DNA from: Leptodontidium sp. MPI-SDFR-AT-0119
Lineage: Eukaryota > Ascomycota > Leotiomycetes > Helotiales > Leptodontidiaceae
Direction of reading: 5' to 3'
DNA: 64,000 bases
NCBI GenBank assembly: GCA_020726505.1
Contig: JAHLEZ010000001.1
Span: 1,426,001-1,490,000 of the forward strand
Shown: piece after piece, positions 22,479 to 33,290 of the stretch
How positions within the stretch are numbered: position 1 is the stretch's first letter
Layout: every line of letters starts with the position of its first letter
Made by a program: the position numbers and the translations under genes
The notes under the pieces: model-generated
Told to the model about the DNA's origin: nothing
Seen by the model: the letters and a program-made list of their open reading frames with translations, nothing else
Database searches by the model: none

Positions 22479-23100
22479 TCACAACCCAACACGCCCCATA
22501 ACATATGAGCGAGGGAGGAAATCCACGACTACGTTCGTACACAACACGTCCTCATCTTCAACTGTGTAAGCTCGAGCATTAATCGAAAATTTGGCACGTG
22601 GGATTTCCCGTGGCAGCTTCACGGTCTGCGAAATCTCGTATGAGCCCTTTTCGATCGGACATTTAATGCCCACGTCTTTCCCGGCTGTGAAAGATTACAT
22701 CAGTCTGAATACAGAGGTAGATGTTGCGAAAAATAAAAATAAATAACGTACAGCCTTTCTCCAACTCCTCGCAAATATTGAACTTCTTTTGCAAAAGCTT
22801 GATAAGCCCAAGCTTGACAGTCACATCTGCATAGGCACCGTCTTCAATCACTTTGTTGACGTTGAAGGAGGCGGTGATAGTGATCTCTTTGCCAAGGGCG
22901 GGGTCCGGGGATATATTTATGGAGTTTATGAGAAGGGCGTCGCCTGCTGCACCGCAGTCGATGTATGACCAAGAGGAGAGAGAGTAAGCTGGATTTTTCG
23001 AGGTGGGGATTTTAGCTTGGGGGTGGTTGATGGTGAGGGAGACAGTGCTCGCAGACGCGGATACCGCGAGGGAGCAGAAAGTGAGAAGGAGGAGATGCAT
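22479..23100 (-). CDS. ML/NPC2-domain lipid-binding protein, secreted
   Basis: Two exons, 22752..23100 and 22479..22684 (intron 67 bp), encode 184 aa. A clear signal peptide, MHLLLLTFCSLAVSASA, starts the protein. The mature part has the ML-domain layout: SWSYIDCGAAGDALLINSINISPDP, then ITASFNVNK, and LLQKKFNICEEL, in the second exon IKCPIEKG and SINARA. This fits the fungal NPC2-like/phosphatidylglycerol-phosphatidylinositol transfer family, which binds sterols or phospholipids in the vacuole or outside the cell. The splice at 22751/22684 joins the NICEELEKG and GKDVGIKCP blocks in frame. The C-terminus is longer than usual by about ten residues (VDFLPRSYVMGRVGL). Confidence 0.82.
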
Positions 23101-23781
23101 GATTTTTGCTGGTAAGTGATAAGCGAGAAAGGCCGTAGTGATTTGCTTGGCGTCTGATTTCGGGAATGGGAGAGAAATTTAGGAAAATAAGATCAAGCAG
23201 GAGATTCTGTATGGGCTACCAGAATTTATGAAGAATTGGACGGCTCGAGCTTGAAGACAGACTCGGGTACGACTGTTCCTGGAGTAACGGATGCCAACCA
23301 ACAGTTTCCCATTCTCGCCTCTGTCAAACTGTAGATCGTAGATACTTGAGGTGTGTACTACGGTATAATCTCCCCCGTGTGACATGGCCATCTCGGCGAT
23401 GAAGATGGCCAGTAACTCGGGCTGGCTCTGCTGTGCAGGATGAGCAGGACCATATATGGATTTGTTTTCGTCGGATCGACAGAAAAACAAAGCAAGACGG
23501 GAGCAAAGCAATATTGAGCGGTCTAGTCTAGAGGCAGGGACTTGACGAATCACCACCCTAAGAAGGGACGGCTCACTTGGTCATCCCCTCGCGCTGAACT
23601 TCAGTGCTTTGAAGAAAAGGGGGCAAACCAGAATATCGGGCATCCTGTCAAAACATACAACGAGACTCACTTACCTGTACATTCACAATATCCCCTGGCT
23701 TCCAATCGAGGAATCTTGGCAAATAAGTACAACTCCTAACCAACGGGCAACCACCATCTAAAGTCTAAAATGCATGCATCA
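23101..23781. other. intergenic
   Basis: A minus-strand open frame of 125 codons (23179-23556) lies here. It has no recognisable domain and an irregular composition, so I do not call it a gene. The rest holds the NPC2-like promoter and the FAD synthetase 3' flank. Confidence 0.4.
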
Positions 23782-24720
23782 TCACTTCCAATCCCTTCCC
23801 AGTCTCTCGGCATTATCTTCCATCAGTTCATATGCTGGTTTGAAGACCTTGTTCTTCTTCGTTCCGTCGTCACCATTTGCCTTCAATGCTGGGTTTGGGT
23901 GGGTGTCTGTTGTGCCTCCTAGAGAAGTATATCCTTGATCATATAATGTGCAGTACGGAATCTGCATCTGCCGAATAAACTGCTATTGTCAACATTTACC
24001 ACAAATCTCAGGATATCGGGAAAACGTACGGCCCAGATCTCGGCATAATGCCAGTCAATAACAGGGTGTACCCTCATGAAAGCCGGCCACCCGGAATCCG
24101 TCTCATCGAAATGCGTTAAACTCTGTCCGTGAGGATCCGTCCTCCTCGTGCCTACAAGTATGGCTTTCGCACACTTGTTTTCTTCTAAGTATCGCTGGAA
24201 GGCCTGCTTCATCGGCATAGCATATCGTGCTAGATCCAGCTTATAGGTACTGACAGATTCGTCTACGAAAGCATCGACTTCGGCAAACGGGTGCGGGGAG
24301 ATAATGTACACGGTGGCGAGGGCTTTGGGGAGGGGGCCTTTCTTGTGGTTTGCCAGGGCGCAGAGGAGGAGGATGAGGAGGACGAGGCAGTCTTTGCCTC
24401 CATTATACGAGAGGGATATCTCATCTAAACTGGGTTCCAGGACACGAGTCAGCAAACAATCACTTCAACATCAACATCTCAATTTCCAGGAAGATTCCAC
24501 CAAGAAAAAAGTACCTGTATCTATCCAAAGCGGCGCTTATAACACCTAGGGCGACTCTTGTTTGTTCCTGAACAGCTTTGAGCAGCGGGGTCGGGGCCTC
24601 GGTCTCCAGGAAGGCGTTCACTTGCGCGGCGAGCCTGGCGCATATGGGTAGGATGGTTTCATTGTGGCCGTTGACGGTGGGCGCATTGTCACCGGTATCC
24701 TCTGGTGCACGCATCGGCAT
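23782..24720 (-). CDS. FAD1: FAD synthetase (FMN adenylyltransferase)
   Basis: Three exons, 24515..24720, 24030..24429 and 23782..23979, sum to 804 nt (267 aa). The enzyme makes FAD from FMN and ATP in the cytosol. It belongs to the PAPS-reductase/adenine nucleotide alpha hydrolase fold. The P-loop-like motif SYNGGKDCLVLL begins exon 2 directly after the splice. Further blocks are VGTRRTDPHGQSL, RVHPVIDWHYAEIWA, IPYCTLYDQGYTSLGGTTDTHPNP, all conserved in Fad1. The ATG at 24720 (MPMRAPED) is the first in frame; three earlier codons are open but without ATG. The phase of both introns is supported by conserved residues on each side. Confidence 0.93.
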
Positions 24721-25163
24721 CTCGTTCACAGCAATCCATGTGTTTTGCTACAAAAGAGAAGGAAGAAGAAACCAGTGAACTCTGGAGGGGCGTCAGCAAG
24801 AAGGAGGTGAAGCCTGCCCGATGGCTAGTTCTTGGTGCGGAATAGCCGAATGTGGGGTTCATGGGGCGGTGGATGGAGGGGCAGCTTGCAGGGAAGCCGT
24901 TGCAGTGCCGGGTAGATTAGCCAGTATCAAGATGACAATGCAGGAAAGTAAATAGAGAGTATTAGGAATTAAGGAGTTCATAAGCCCGAACAGAAAACAG
25001 AGCGGTCCATTTAATCCGAAAATGCTTCGAGACTTTAGTCATCAACAGGATCAATCAACATGTCTTTCAAGCTTTTGTCTCATATCTAGCCAAGAAAAGC
25101 AATGGCAAAGTGGGATAGGATAAGATGGGTATCATGATTTCATTTCTAATTGGGTAGAAGCAT
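24721..25163. other. intergenic
   Basis: This is the FAD synthetase promoter and the DBP4 3' UTR. I see nothing else. Confidence 0.5.
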
Positions 25164-27599
25164 TCAAGTGAGCAGACCGGCAGCAAGAGCCTCCAAATCT
25201 TCCAAAGTCTCTGGCTCATCTTCTGCTTCAATAATACGGCGTTTCCGCTTAGCCACCTTCTTCTCATCGTCTGAATCATCCTCGAACCACTTCTTCGGCC
25301 GTTTTGTAGGCCGGCCGTCGTCCTCATCACCGGCCATGGGCAAGGAGGCCAAGAAAGCCATCGGATCTTGATCATCACCAGCATCAACAAGCTCGGGAGC
25401 CTCATCTTCATCCGATCCTGCTCTCTCAGCTGCTTCTCTTGCTTTACGCTTCTCACGCTTTTCTCTCTTCTTCTGTTTCGCAAGCTGCTTGTCATCAAGA
25501 TCAGCTTCACGGACTCTTGCGGATTCCTCCTCCAGGAACCTCGCCCTCTGGTCCTCGGCAGTTCCCCGTTTCCGGAAGTCGTCCTCGTCCTCAAGCTCGT
25601 ACAATTGATGGGCCACTCCATCATCGTCAAAGACCATCTTCGTACCCTTCTCCTTGAGCTTCAGCATTTGCTTCTTGGATGTCAACATCTTCTCTCTTCG
25701 TTTCGAATCAATCACAATTGGCTCCTTGCTGATTCCCTCGATGATTCGTGCTGAAGGCCCTGCAGCTGCCACACCTTCCTCGTCAGAGCTATTGTTGTCA
25801 TCAACAGGCACAACCCTCTTGACTGAAAGGAAGTTATTGTCCTCGTCAGTATCGCGAAGGCCGTCGTCCTCGTCAACATTTTCTTCGGCAATCATCTTCG
25901 AGTAATGACCAGAGAGAACATCCTGGTTACGACGCTCAAACATGCGATCGTACTTCGTCCTGACTTCTTCCTTGCTCGGCTGCTTTGTCCCTTCTTCGGC
26001 ATCGCTATCATCGTCACTCGATATCGCCCCTCTAGGTGCATTCTTGAGATCCTTCGTGTCGTTGCCCTTCTGGAATTTGATCTTCGGAGCTCCGGGAAGA
26101 CCCATGCTGTTCGCAAAACCTTCGAGATCGTATTCGTTTATTTTGAAAACTTCCTTGTCTTTCTGCAAGTAAACCGACTTAGCATAGCTAGTAAACGCCT
26201 TCTGACCGAGATACTTGAGCTCAGGATATTTGAAGCACATGTCCTGGAGCTGATTTCGGATGCTCTGTTGGAGTTTCTGTCGGGGCTTGGTTTTTTGAAT
26301 CGGTACCTTCTTCTGCTCGAGTCGTTTCAGCATCCCTTCCTCCTCACTGGGATCCAAGAATAGAACAGCCTTTCCAGCTCTCTCGTACCGAGCTGTCCGG
26401 CCAACTCGATGAATGTAGGTATCGGCATCCTCCGGACAATCTAATTGAATGACCCAGTCCACCGCTGGAAAGTCCAGACCTCTTGCTACAACATCCGTCG
26501 CAAATATGCAGGAGTTTTTCGAGGAAGAAAACTTCGAGGTGATGTCAAGTCTAGCAGACTGTTTCTGACGTCCGTGGAGATGGAGAAGAGGAATTCCCGG
26601 TTGCAAATGTCGAAAGCTTTCGTAAACAAATCGAACCTGCTTGCCAGATGACAGGAAGACAATGATTTTGGCCTTCAAATTATTCCTGATAAAACTGAAA
26701 AGTGTGTTGAGTTTGTCGGCCAGAGGTGTAATCACAACGTACTGTTGCAAGGTCGTCGGAGTCGCACTAGAAGCTGCTTCATGGACAGCTACATATTCGG
26801 GATCTCGCAAACTCAATCTTGCCAAGTCCGAGACTTTCTTCGTTTGTGTCGCACTGAAGAGCATGGTCTGCCTTTGCTTCGGGAGATGCTCAACAATGGC
26901 ATCCACTGATGCCTGGAATCCCATGTCCATAATCCGATCGGCTTCGTCCAGTACAAGCATCTGCAAATTGCTAACATCGAAGTCGGCTGTCTGATCCATA
27001 TGCTGTAACATCCTTCCTGGCGTACACACGAGAATGTTCATCCTCCCTAAACGTTCTCGCTCCTCTTGTAGACTCCGTCCTCCAATAATCAAACCGGCCG
27101 AGAAAGAATGGTTCCGTCCGATTTTGCGCAATACTTGAAAGATTTGTGTCGCTAGTTCTCTGGTCGGCGATATGATGAGCGCACCCAGTCCGTCTAGCTC
27201 CGTCCATTTCTGCCTGTATAGGTTTTCCAGAACTGGCAGCAAAAATGCCAGAGTCTTTCCACTTCCAGTCTTCGCCGCGCCTAGAATATCCTTTCCCTTC
27301 AGCGCAAGCGGTATAGCCTTCGATTGGATATCGGTCAGGGTCTTGAAATGCGACGCTTCGAGTCCAGAGGCAGACAATTGTGATAGGGGGAGGTCGGAGA
27401 AGTCTTTTACTTCGGCTTTTGGATTCTGGAGTTGTCAGTCTTGCTTGTGCTGGTGGGGGACATTAAAACATACCAGCGCCTCAATGGCTTTCTGCAGCGT
27501 CTCATGGTCGTCAACATCTCGTTTTCTTTTGAGTGACCGAGATATATTTTTCGCCTTTTTCGGAGGCTTAGACTTTCGCCCATCTGCTTGAGATGCCAT
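25164..27599 (-). CDS. DBP4: DEAD-box RNA helicase Dbp4 (Hca4)
   Basis: Two exons, 27474..27599 and 25164..27425 (48-bp intron), encode 795 aa. The short first exon supplies [18 protein letters not shown] and a basic N-terminus. The helicase core shows the Q-motif region ([14 protein letters not shown]), motif [10 protein letters not shown] (92-100), PTRELA, TPGRML, motif [10 protein letters not shown], motif III SATQ, motif V ARGLDFP and motif [10 protein letters not shown]. The C-terminal half has the Dbp4-type [30 protein letters not shown] block, then a long acidic/basic disordered tail. Dbp4 acts in the nucleolus in 18S rRNA processing, releasing U14 snoRNA from pre-rRNA. The gene is intact. 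Confidence 0.96.
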
Positions 27600-28176
27600 C
27601 GTCACTGGGGTTTGAGTTCGGATGCTTCGAAGACCTCAATACAAGGAATAAATTTTGGGCTGCTGGGAAAATAATGGCGCTAGCGGCCGCCTGGTCGAAG
27701 CTAGACAGGATAGGCTCTAGCTGAAAGTTGGCAGTGACTTGCTTCACTTTCGAGCTGTCCTGGCATTTTCTAAGAACAACACAACTCACTCACAGTAAAA
27801 AACGAGTACCAGGTCAACACACATTAATTCGCAGTTCCAATGGTTCTCCTCTTTCATATTTCCCACGGTGTTTGCCATCCTTCAAAACTCAATCCAATTA
27901 ATTGAGTATCAGTATTATTGCCTCAGCTCGTGATTGGTGGCTTCAGCTTGCAAGTGAGGATGCCCATCGAAAAGCCTCATGATGTGCAGTGCCACGCAGG
28001 AAGATATGCCTCTGCCTCGAGACGACCTCATCTCATCTTCCTTGACATCTTCTGTTTCCTGACGACAAATTGCGTTGGATTCATGAATATGTGTTTGTAG
28101 TGCTGTGCAACTAGCACTTTCCGTGTTGTTCGATGATCTGGGCTTCCAAGCTGTCAATCGAGATGAAACTTTCGCT
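27600..28176. other. divergent promoter region
   Basis: This region lies between DBP4 (minus) and the frameshifted gene at 28177 (plus). Short open frames on both strands are chance overlaps. No gene seen. Confidence 0.5.
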
Positions 28177-28949
28177 ATGTTGGATCCTTTGACCGCCCTC
28201 AGCCTCGCGGGCGCAGTCGTACAGCTCGTGGACTTTTCAGCGAAAATATGTGCTCTGATTCATGGGTCTCAGGAGTTCAGGAAATGCCGAAAAGCTCCTG
28301 GATATTCTATCCGAGACGGAGCAAAAAGTTGAGACTCTCCGAGAGCTTGGTAGCAACAAGCGCCAACTGAGAGAAGAAGAAGTTGCGGTGATAGCAACAT
28401 GCACCAAAAGGGCAGAAGCGCTTCTTACGTTTCCGGAGCAGTTCAGGATTAGGTCGCCACCGACTCAGGGGCTGGGTGCAAATGCAATTTGGGGAAGCAG
28501 AAGGCTCTCGGAATTTAGGAAGGTCAGACTGGCTCCAAAAGTCAAGTTAGAAGAAAATACATTACTCGATTTTCAGGCCTCTTTGGACAGTGTGTTGCGA
28601 TTAGCTGAGATCCAAATGCAATGCCGAACAGAGTAAGTGGACGTTGCAGACCTATGAATGTTTTAACTAAAGTCGTCCTGCTGGTAGCCCATCACAAGCA
28701 TTAAACCCCCGACCCCAAAAACGCCAGGATCAACCGAATCTGACATGCATTGTACTGCACCAAGAGTCATCGAATCCACGACATCAGACAAGCAATCCCA
28801 TCTCAAAGTCCAGATTCTCGTTCCAGAAACATCAAACGACGCAGCGATTGGCTAAGCGAAAGATCCGATTCAAAACATGTCTTGCAGGAATGAAACATGG
28901 AAAAGTCAAGCTTCGGATTAAGCTTATGGGACGGGAGACCGACTGGTGA
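28177..28949 (+). pseudogene. frameshifted gene with fungal NTPase-associated N-terminal domain
   Basis: It starts MLDPLTALSLAGAVVQLVDF, which is the hallmark of the fungal N-terminal domain found in front of NACHT/STAND and related proteins. After IHGSQEF the reading shifts by one base near 28275 and continues as SGNAEKLLDILSETEQKVETL, the expected helical continuation. A 55-bp intron 28633..28687 (GTAAGT..GTAG) then joins a second open exon to a TGA at 28947-28949. The two exons (456 + 262 nt) are one base off a multiple of three, consistent with one inserted base or two deleted. No ATPase domain follows; the second exon is basic (LAKRKIRFKTCL). It is either a broken remnant or a small stand-alone N-domain gene with a sequence error. 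Confidence 0.55.
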
Positions 28950-29407
28950 TCCTCACAGCCTCAACCCGCTTTTGTTTCAGGGCTGAGCTTGCCAGCCAAG
29001 AGGAGAAAGTTCGGCGGGGGCATCAGGCAAGCGTCAGGAAAGTATCGGTCTGTAGAAATGGAGATGTTTGAGGCCCAAACTGATGTTGGAGATCGACATG
29101 AAACAAGACACAAAAATGGCTAAGAAATAAGTTAGCTGTTTCTCGGGCTTCAGTAATTAGGTAAATACCACCATTTTGAGAAGGTCTGCTCCCGGTCGAG
29201 TCATATATCGACGGGATATCCTTGAAGCGAATATAGTTACAGTTGGGAGATAGAGAGATCTGGAAGACAATGACTTCCTGAGAATCCATACACAGTAAAC
29301 TGTTGATTCAATTGCAAGAGGAGGGTCCAGAGATGTTCAATCGATTGGAAATTTTTATACAGCGCTCCCTTGGCCATGAGATGCACAATCCAACAACTCC
29401 ATCAGTC
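28950..29407. other. intergenic, convergent
   Basis: This spacer lies between the relic above and the 3' end of the SurE gene. A minus-strand frame at 29023-29289 shows no family similarity. Confidence 0.5.
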
Positions 29408-30404
29408 TCAAGGCAAGCATGTCAATATACTCGACAGCTTCTTAAGGACCACAGCTTGGACGGCCGCATCAGCGTCTATCTTATTTTTGTCGCCTACACT
29501 GACACTCGCATAACATCCGTCCTCTCCCACTACCTTTCTCTCCAGCGGTAAACGATCGTCACCACAAGTCTCCACATCAGCTGGATCAATAAAAGGAACA
29601 GCGGGCCAGATTCTGCTGAGAACAAATTTGAAATCGCTGGCTTTCGAGCAGGATGATGGTGATGACTTGGGGAAGTTGACATTGAGCCAAACACCTTCAG
29701 GGAGATATGGCTTTCCAGAGTTGAGCAACGTCGTTGTGAGATTAGTCGCAAGTTGGGCATAGATGGTCGAGTAGGCGGGTGTGGGTGCCGTCCAAGCTGT
29801 TTGAGATCCACTGCGACCACTGAATGCAATAGCTGGAATGCCAGTCTTGATGGCCTCAACGGCTGCACCGACAGTTCCGGAGAAGGGGACCTGGATGTCC
29901 AGGTTCGCTAATTATCATCAGCAGGGGTGATTGAGAGGAGCTTGGTGGGAATCGCAAACCTCCAACATTGGGACCTGTTACTGCAAGGTCTGGTGGCCCT
30001 TGGAAAAACTTAGGGGATAGCGTCGAGATTCCATATGCCATCGAGGTGACCGGGTATGAATTCACATAGTTCAATCGAGGATCGGAGCTGTTGAAGCCAA
30101 CGGCCGGGCTTCCTGCAGGACAGCTATCAAATTCGCACCCATCGTCGACGACGCCCGCTTCGCCATCGAGGGATCCTAGCTTGTTATAAGAATTCTGAAC
30201 ATCACATATAGAGGCGAGGGACATACCTGCGCCCGATTTATTTTCCGCGGGTGCTGACACGACGAGTGACTCCCCTGCACTCTTCAAGGTATTGTAAAAT
30301 GTTCGAAGATTGATCTCCGCCCATCCATCATCGTTGGACATAACAATGTTCGATCCATGAGCAAGGATTGGGAGTATAACTGTAATCGCGAATGAGAAAC
30401 GCAT
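29408..30404 (-). CDS. secreted SurE-like 5'-nucleotidase/acid phosphatase
   Basis: Three exons, 30227..30404, 29960..30175 and 29408..29907, sum to 894 nt (297 aa). The signal peptide MRFSFAITVILPILAHG leads into NIVMSNDDGW, the SurE metal-binding NDDG motif. Other SurE blocks are VVSAPAENKSG, the DLAVTGPNVGAN joined over the second splice, SGTVGAAVEAIKTGIPAIAFSG, and GVWLNVNFP. SurE proteins remove phosphate from nucleoside monophosphates or polyphosphate; fungal versions with a signal peptide work outside the cell or in the vacuole. An alternative upstream first exon with its own signal-like peptide is possible (see findings), so the N-terminus is the least certain part. Confidence 0.88.
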
Positions 30405-31194
30405 TTTTGCTGACGAGCAAGTACAGTAACGGATGTGACGGGATTGAATAATGAGAGAAAAAAAGATGGAGATGATGAAGAGAAAACTTACGTTTGACTT
30501 GAGCAGTATTTGGATTCTGAGCTTCTCCCATATATGGAAGGAGCAAAGCAAATAATAGCAATCGGAATTTAACTTGGCAAGGGCGGCGCATAGTCGTGAC
30601 TGCTGGCCTCAGGACGAGCGCTGATAGGTTGAAAGCGAGTTTCAGTCTTTGGGCACTTCTAATGACCTTGGCAATAGTCGAGATGAAGCGGTGATAGGAT
30701 CGTCAACACGGAGATGAGCCCCTGAGCAGCTCTTGACGCGGATAACTTAAGAGGTGCTAATGTTGTTGGCAGCCACTCAAAGGCTGGAGACGCGGGGAAG
30801 GTGGCGATGGAATCAGGGCAGGATTTAGCCGAATACTTGAGCCCCTATCTTATCGTCTTGACCCGTGACAAAGGTTTATGATCGTTGGCTTGGTAAACTG
30901 TTGATCTGGGGCGAGTGTTTATTTCTAAGATACGAACAATTGAGTGGGAACGTGGAGAACAAATGAGGGGGCTGGGGGAATCATAGCTTGGCGAACGCCT
31001 TAAGAATTCTTACAAAAGATGGTGCATTACATGTCATATCTCAGACAATATAAGGTAAGTGCTCACCTGTATTGCGAATCTATAAAGCGAAAGGAAGATA
31101 AGAAGAGCTTCTCCTTAACAAAGAACCATATATTGAGAAGTGGAGATTTAGGTATTGAATATTCATCAAATTGTTCACCTCAATAAGTTCCACT
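30405..31194. other. intergenic, with a possible alternative first exon of the SurE gene
   Basis: On the minus strand 30591..30492 an ATG begins a hydrophobic leader (MRRPCQVKFRLLLFALLL) and runs into a good GTAAGT donor. It might splice into the SurE frame at an acceptor inside the current exon 1. The rest, 30600-31194, is spacer with no gene. Confidence 0.4.
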
Positions 31195-32714
31195 TTATAC
31201 AACAGCACCCTCATTCCGCTGCTTGTCCTTCAGCATAATCCTGCCACCAGTCCATATAAATGTCGTGATAGCACAAACACCACTCATGATGGCCATGGAC
31301 CAACCCATCGTACCCCAACCTGCATTCTCTACCGTGAACCCAGCCCACAAAGGACCAATCAGCGTCCCAATTGCAAAAGCGAAGTTGAAGAGACCAAATC
31401 CTTGGGCGGCAGCCCCCTTCTTTCCCATGCTCCCTGGTTTTTTCTTCTCCTCGAGTGCCACCGCATGATCGATCTCCGCCATGAGTGGTGCCATTACAAG
31501 GGTCAGAAAAGCTCCGATGAGAACGAGCAGAGCGCACAGGAGAACCTTCTGGCCGATTGAGTTGTATGTTACAAAACGCATGAGAACCCAGCATGGAACT
31601 GAGCCGAGTAGACCTGTGGTTGTGATGAATCTTGAGCCGTATCGATCCGAAAAGCCGCCCACGAGAGGGGAAGCCATGTGTGGAACGACCAAGCAGATGA
31701 AGATAAGACCGGCACCAGTCGAATTCCAGTTGAAGACATCTTTGACGTAAAGAGGAAGCACGGAGTCAAACGAGCCGAGAAATGTCGAATATACGAAGCA
31801 GCCAAACAGTGCTACTAGTAATCTTGGGACAAGGAGGAGAGCAATAAGTGGAGGCAGATGCCTAGTCGATGTTGGCAGAGGAACTGTAGCCATCTTCTCG
31901 GATCCAGAAAACTCTTCCGTAACTGGAGCAGACTGTATCTCGTTTGTTGTGCACTCCTGAGGGATCGTCTCTTCCCCATTCGATGAGATAATGGGCGACC
32001 ATTGTTTTGCAGCACTCTTCTCGACCATCAACAGACGGAGAAGGATATCCAAGCCAATGATAGCGAAGCCAATTGCAAATACAGAATAATATCCTGAACG
32101 TGCATACACAACACCACCAAGTAGAGGTCCGGTAAGAGATCCTATACTGGTTGCTGCTGCCATGTATCCCATTGCCTGACCAATTTCTTCCTTCGGAACG
32201 GTGTCTGATAGAAGGGCCAGACCTACTGTCCAAACAACACTTGCGGATAGTCCTTGAAGAAGTCTGCCAGTGATCAGGACAGCAAGCGAGGACCCTGCGC
32301 AAAGCATTGCTGTTGACCCTCCAAGAGCCAGTAAACCTAGCAACAGTGGAATACGGCGCGACGTTGACCTATCAGCAAACCATCCAAAAAGAGGACTTCC
32401 GACTGCAAGAGCTGCTCCATAAACACTCAAGAATATCGAAGTCCATCTTTGAACATCCTCTTCTTTGACCCTTGCTCTGACAGTTAAAGCAAAAGGCAAA
32501 ACTGGCACGACTACTGAGTAAAGAAAAATATCCTACTTGGTGAGCCAACTCCACAGAAACAAGATGGAGGTTCAATACATACAGTGAAAACAGCAATTGC
32601 AACAGTACATGTGATGAAAGCCTTTGAGGAACGAATTTTCAAAAAAGGAGGAGGCCCAGTATTGCCCACTCGGGTACCGTAGACAAATGTACGAAAGCCG
32701 TCTGCCGTGAGCAT
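31195..32714 (-). CDS. MFS transporter, DHA1 type (vesicular-amine-transporter-like)
   Basis: Two exons, 32583..32714 and 31195..32532 (50-bp intron), encode 489 aa with about 12 membrane segments. The intron lies inside helix 1 and splices AVFT to DIFLYSVVVPVLP. The loop 2-3 motif is GWFADRSTSRRIPLL. Helix 4-5 carries RLLQGLSASVVWTVG and helix 5 the GSLTGPLLGGVVY motif C. In the second half, a GGFSDRYGSRFI loop repeats motif A. These features, with an FLYSVVVPVLPF helix 1, resemble the fungal family related to vesicular amine transporters. A charged central loop of about 60 residues separates the halves. The substrate is unknown; efflux of small amines or toxins is a family-based guess. Confidence 0.88.
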
Positions 32715-33290
32715 GATGAATTATACTGTATACTGTGTATTTGAAATCAAAGATAACTCAATTCGTGATCAACACATCTTCAGGGGAGCCTCGAAGTGGG
32801 ATATCAATAAGCTTTATTCCTAGACTGAGCCCCCACTTCTCTAAAGCCTTGAGACTCACCGATAGACTGTTGATGAATAAGTGCCAGTGCTGACCCTGGA
32901 CTGGGATTTCGGGTCCCGAGTTCCCCGAGTCTCGGCTCGATGAGAGTCTCGAAATGGGGAGGATATTTCTAAGCCAGCAGAAACATGGCATGCGTGGATG
33001 ATGAATGACTCACTGGACTCTGATCCAGAATCCATTTATTGAGCATCGGGGATATTGATTTCTTCAACAAACATCTGAGGCTGGCAATGACATTCGGGAA
33101 TGACAAATGTGAAAATGTAAAAGGATGGGAATCTGAAAGCCACAAGGCGGTCAGATGTGGCTGAAATAAGGCTGTCATTAGCGTAACGCTAGCGGCTACT
33201 CAAGAGGGAAAAAATATGTTGTGAAATCGATAAGGCTTGATTGAAACCTCACCCGCGGCCGACGAATTGAAGCAATCGACTTTCAACAAG
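32715..33290. other. divergent promoter region
   Basis: This is the shared upstream region of the MFS gene (minus) and DBP10 (plus). An in-frame ATG at 33237, 18 codons before the chosen DBP10 start, lies in it. No other gene seen. Confidence 0.5.

Noticed and set aside
23179..23556. A 125-codon minus-strand open frame
   Set aside because: No domain, irregular composition, and it lies in the promoter of the NPC2-like gene.
23919..24729. Starts at non-ATG codons for FAD1, the aminotransferase, the MFS gene at 19912 and others
   Set aside because: Those upstream codons are TTG or GTG; fungal nuclear genes start at ATG, so the first in-frame ATG was used.
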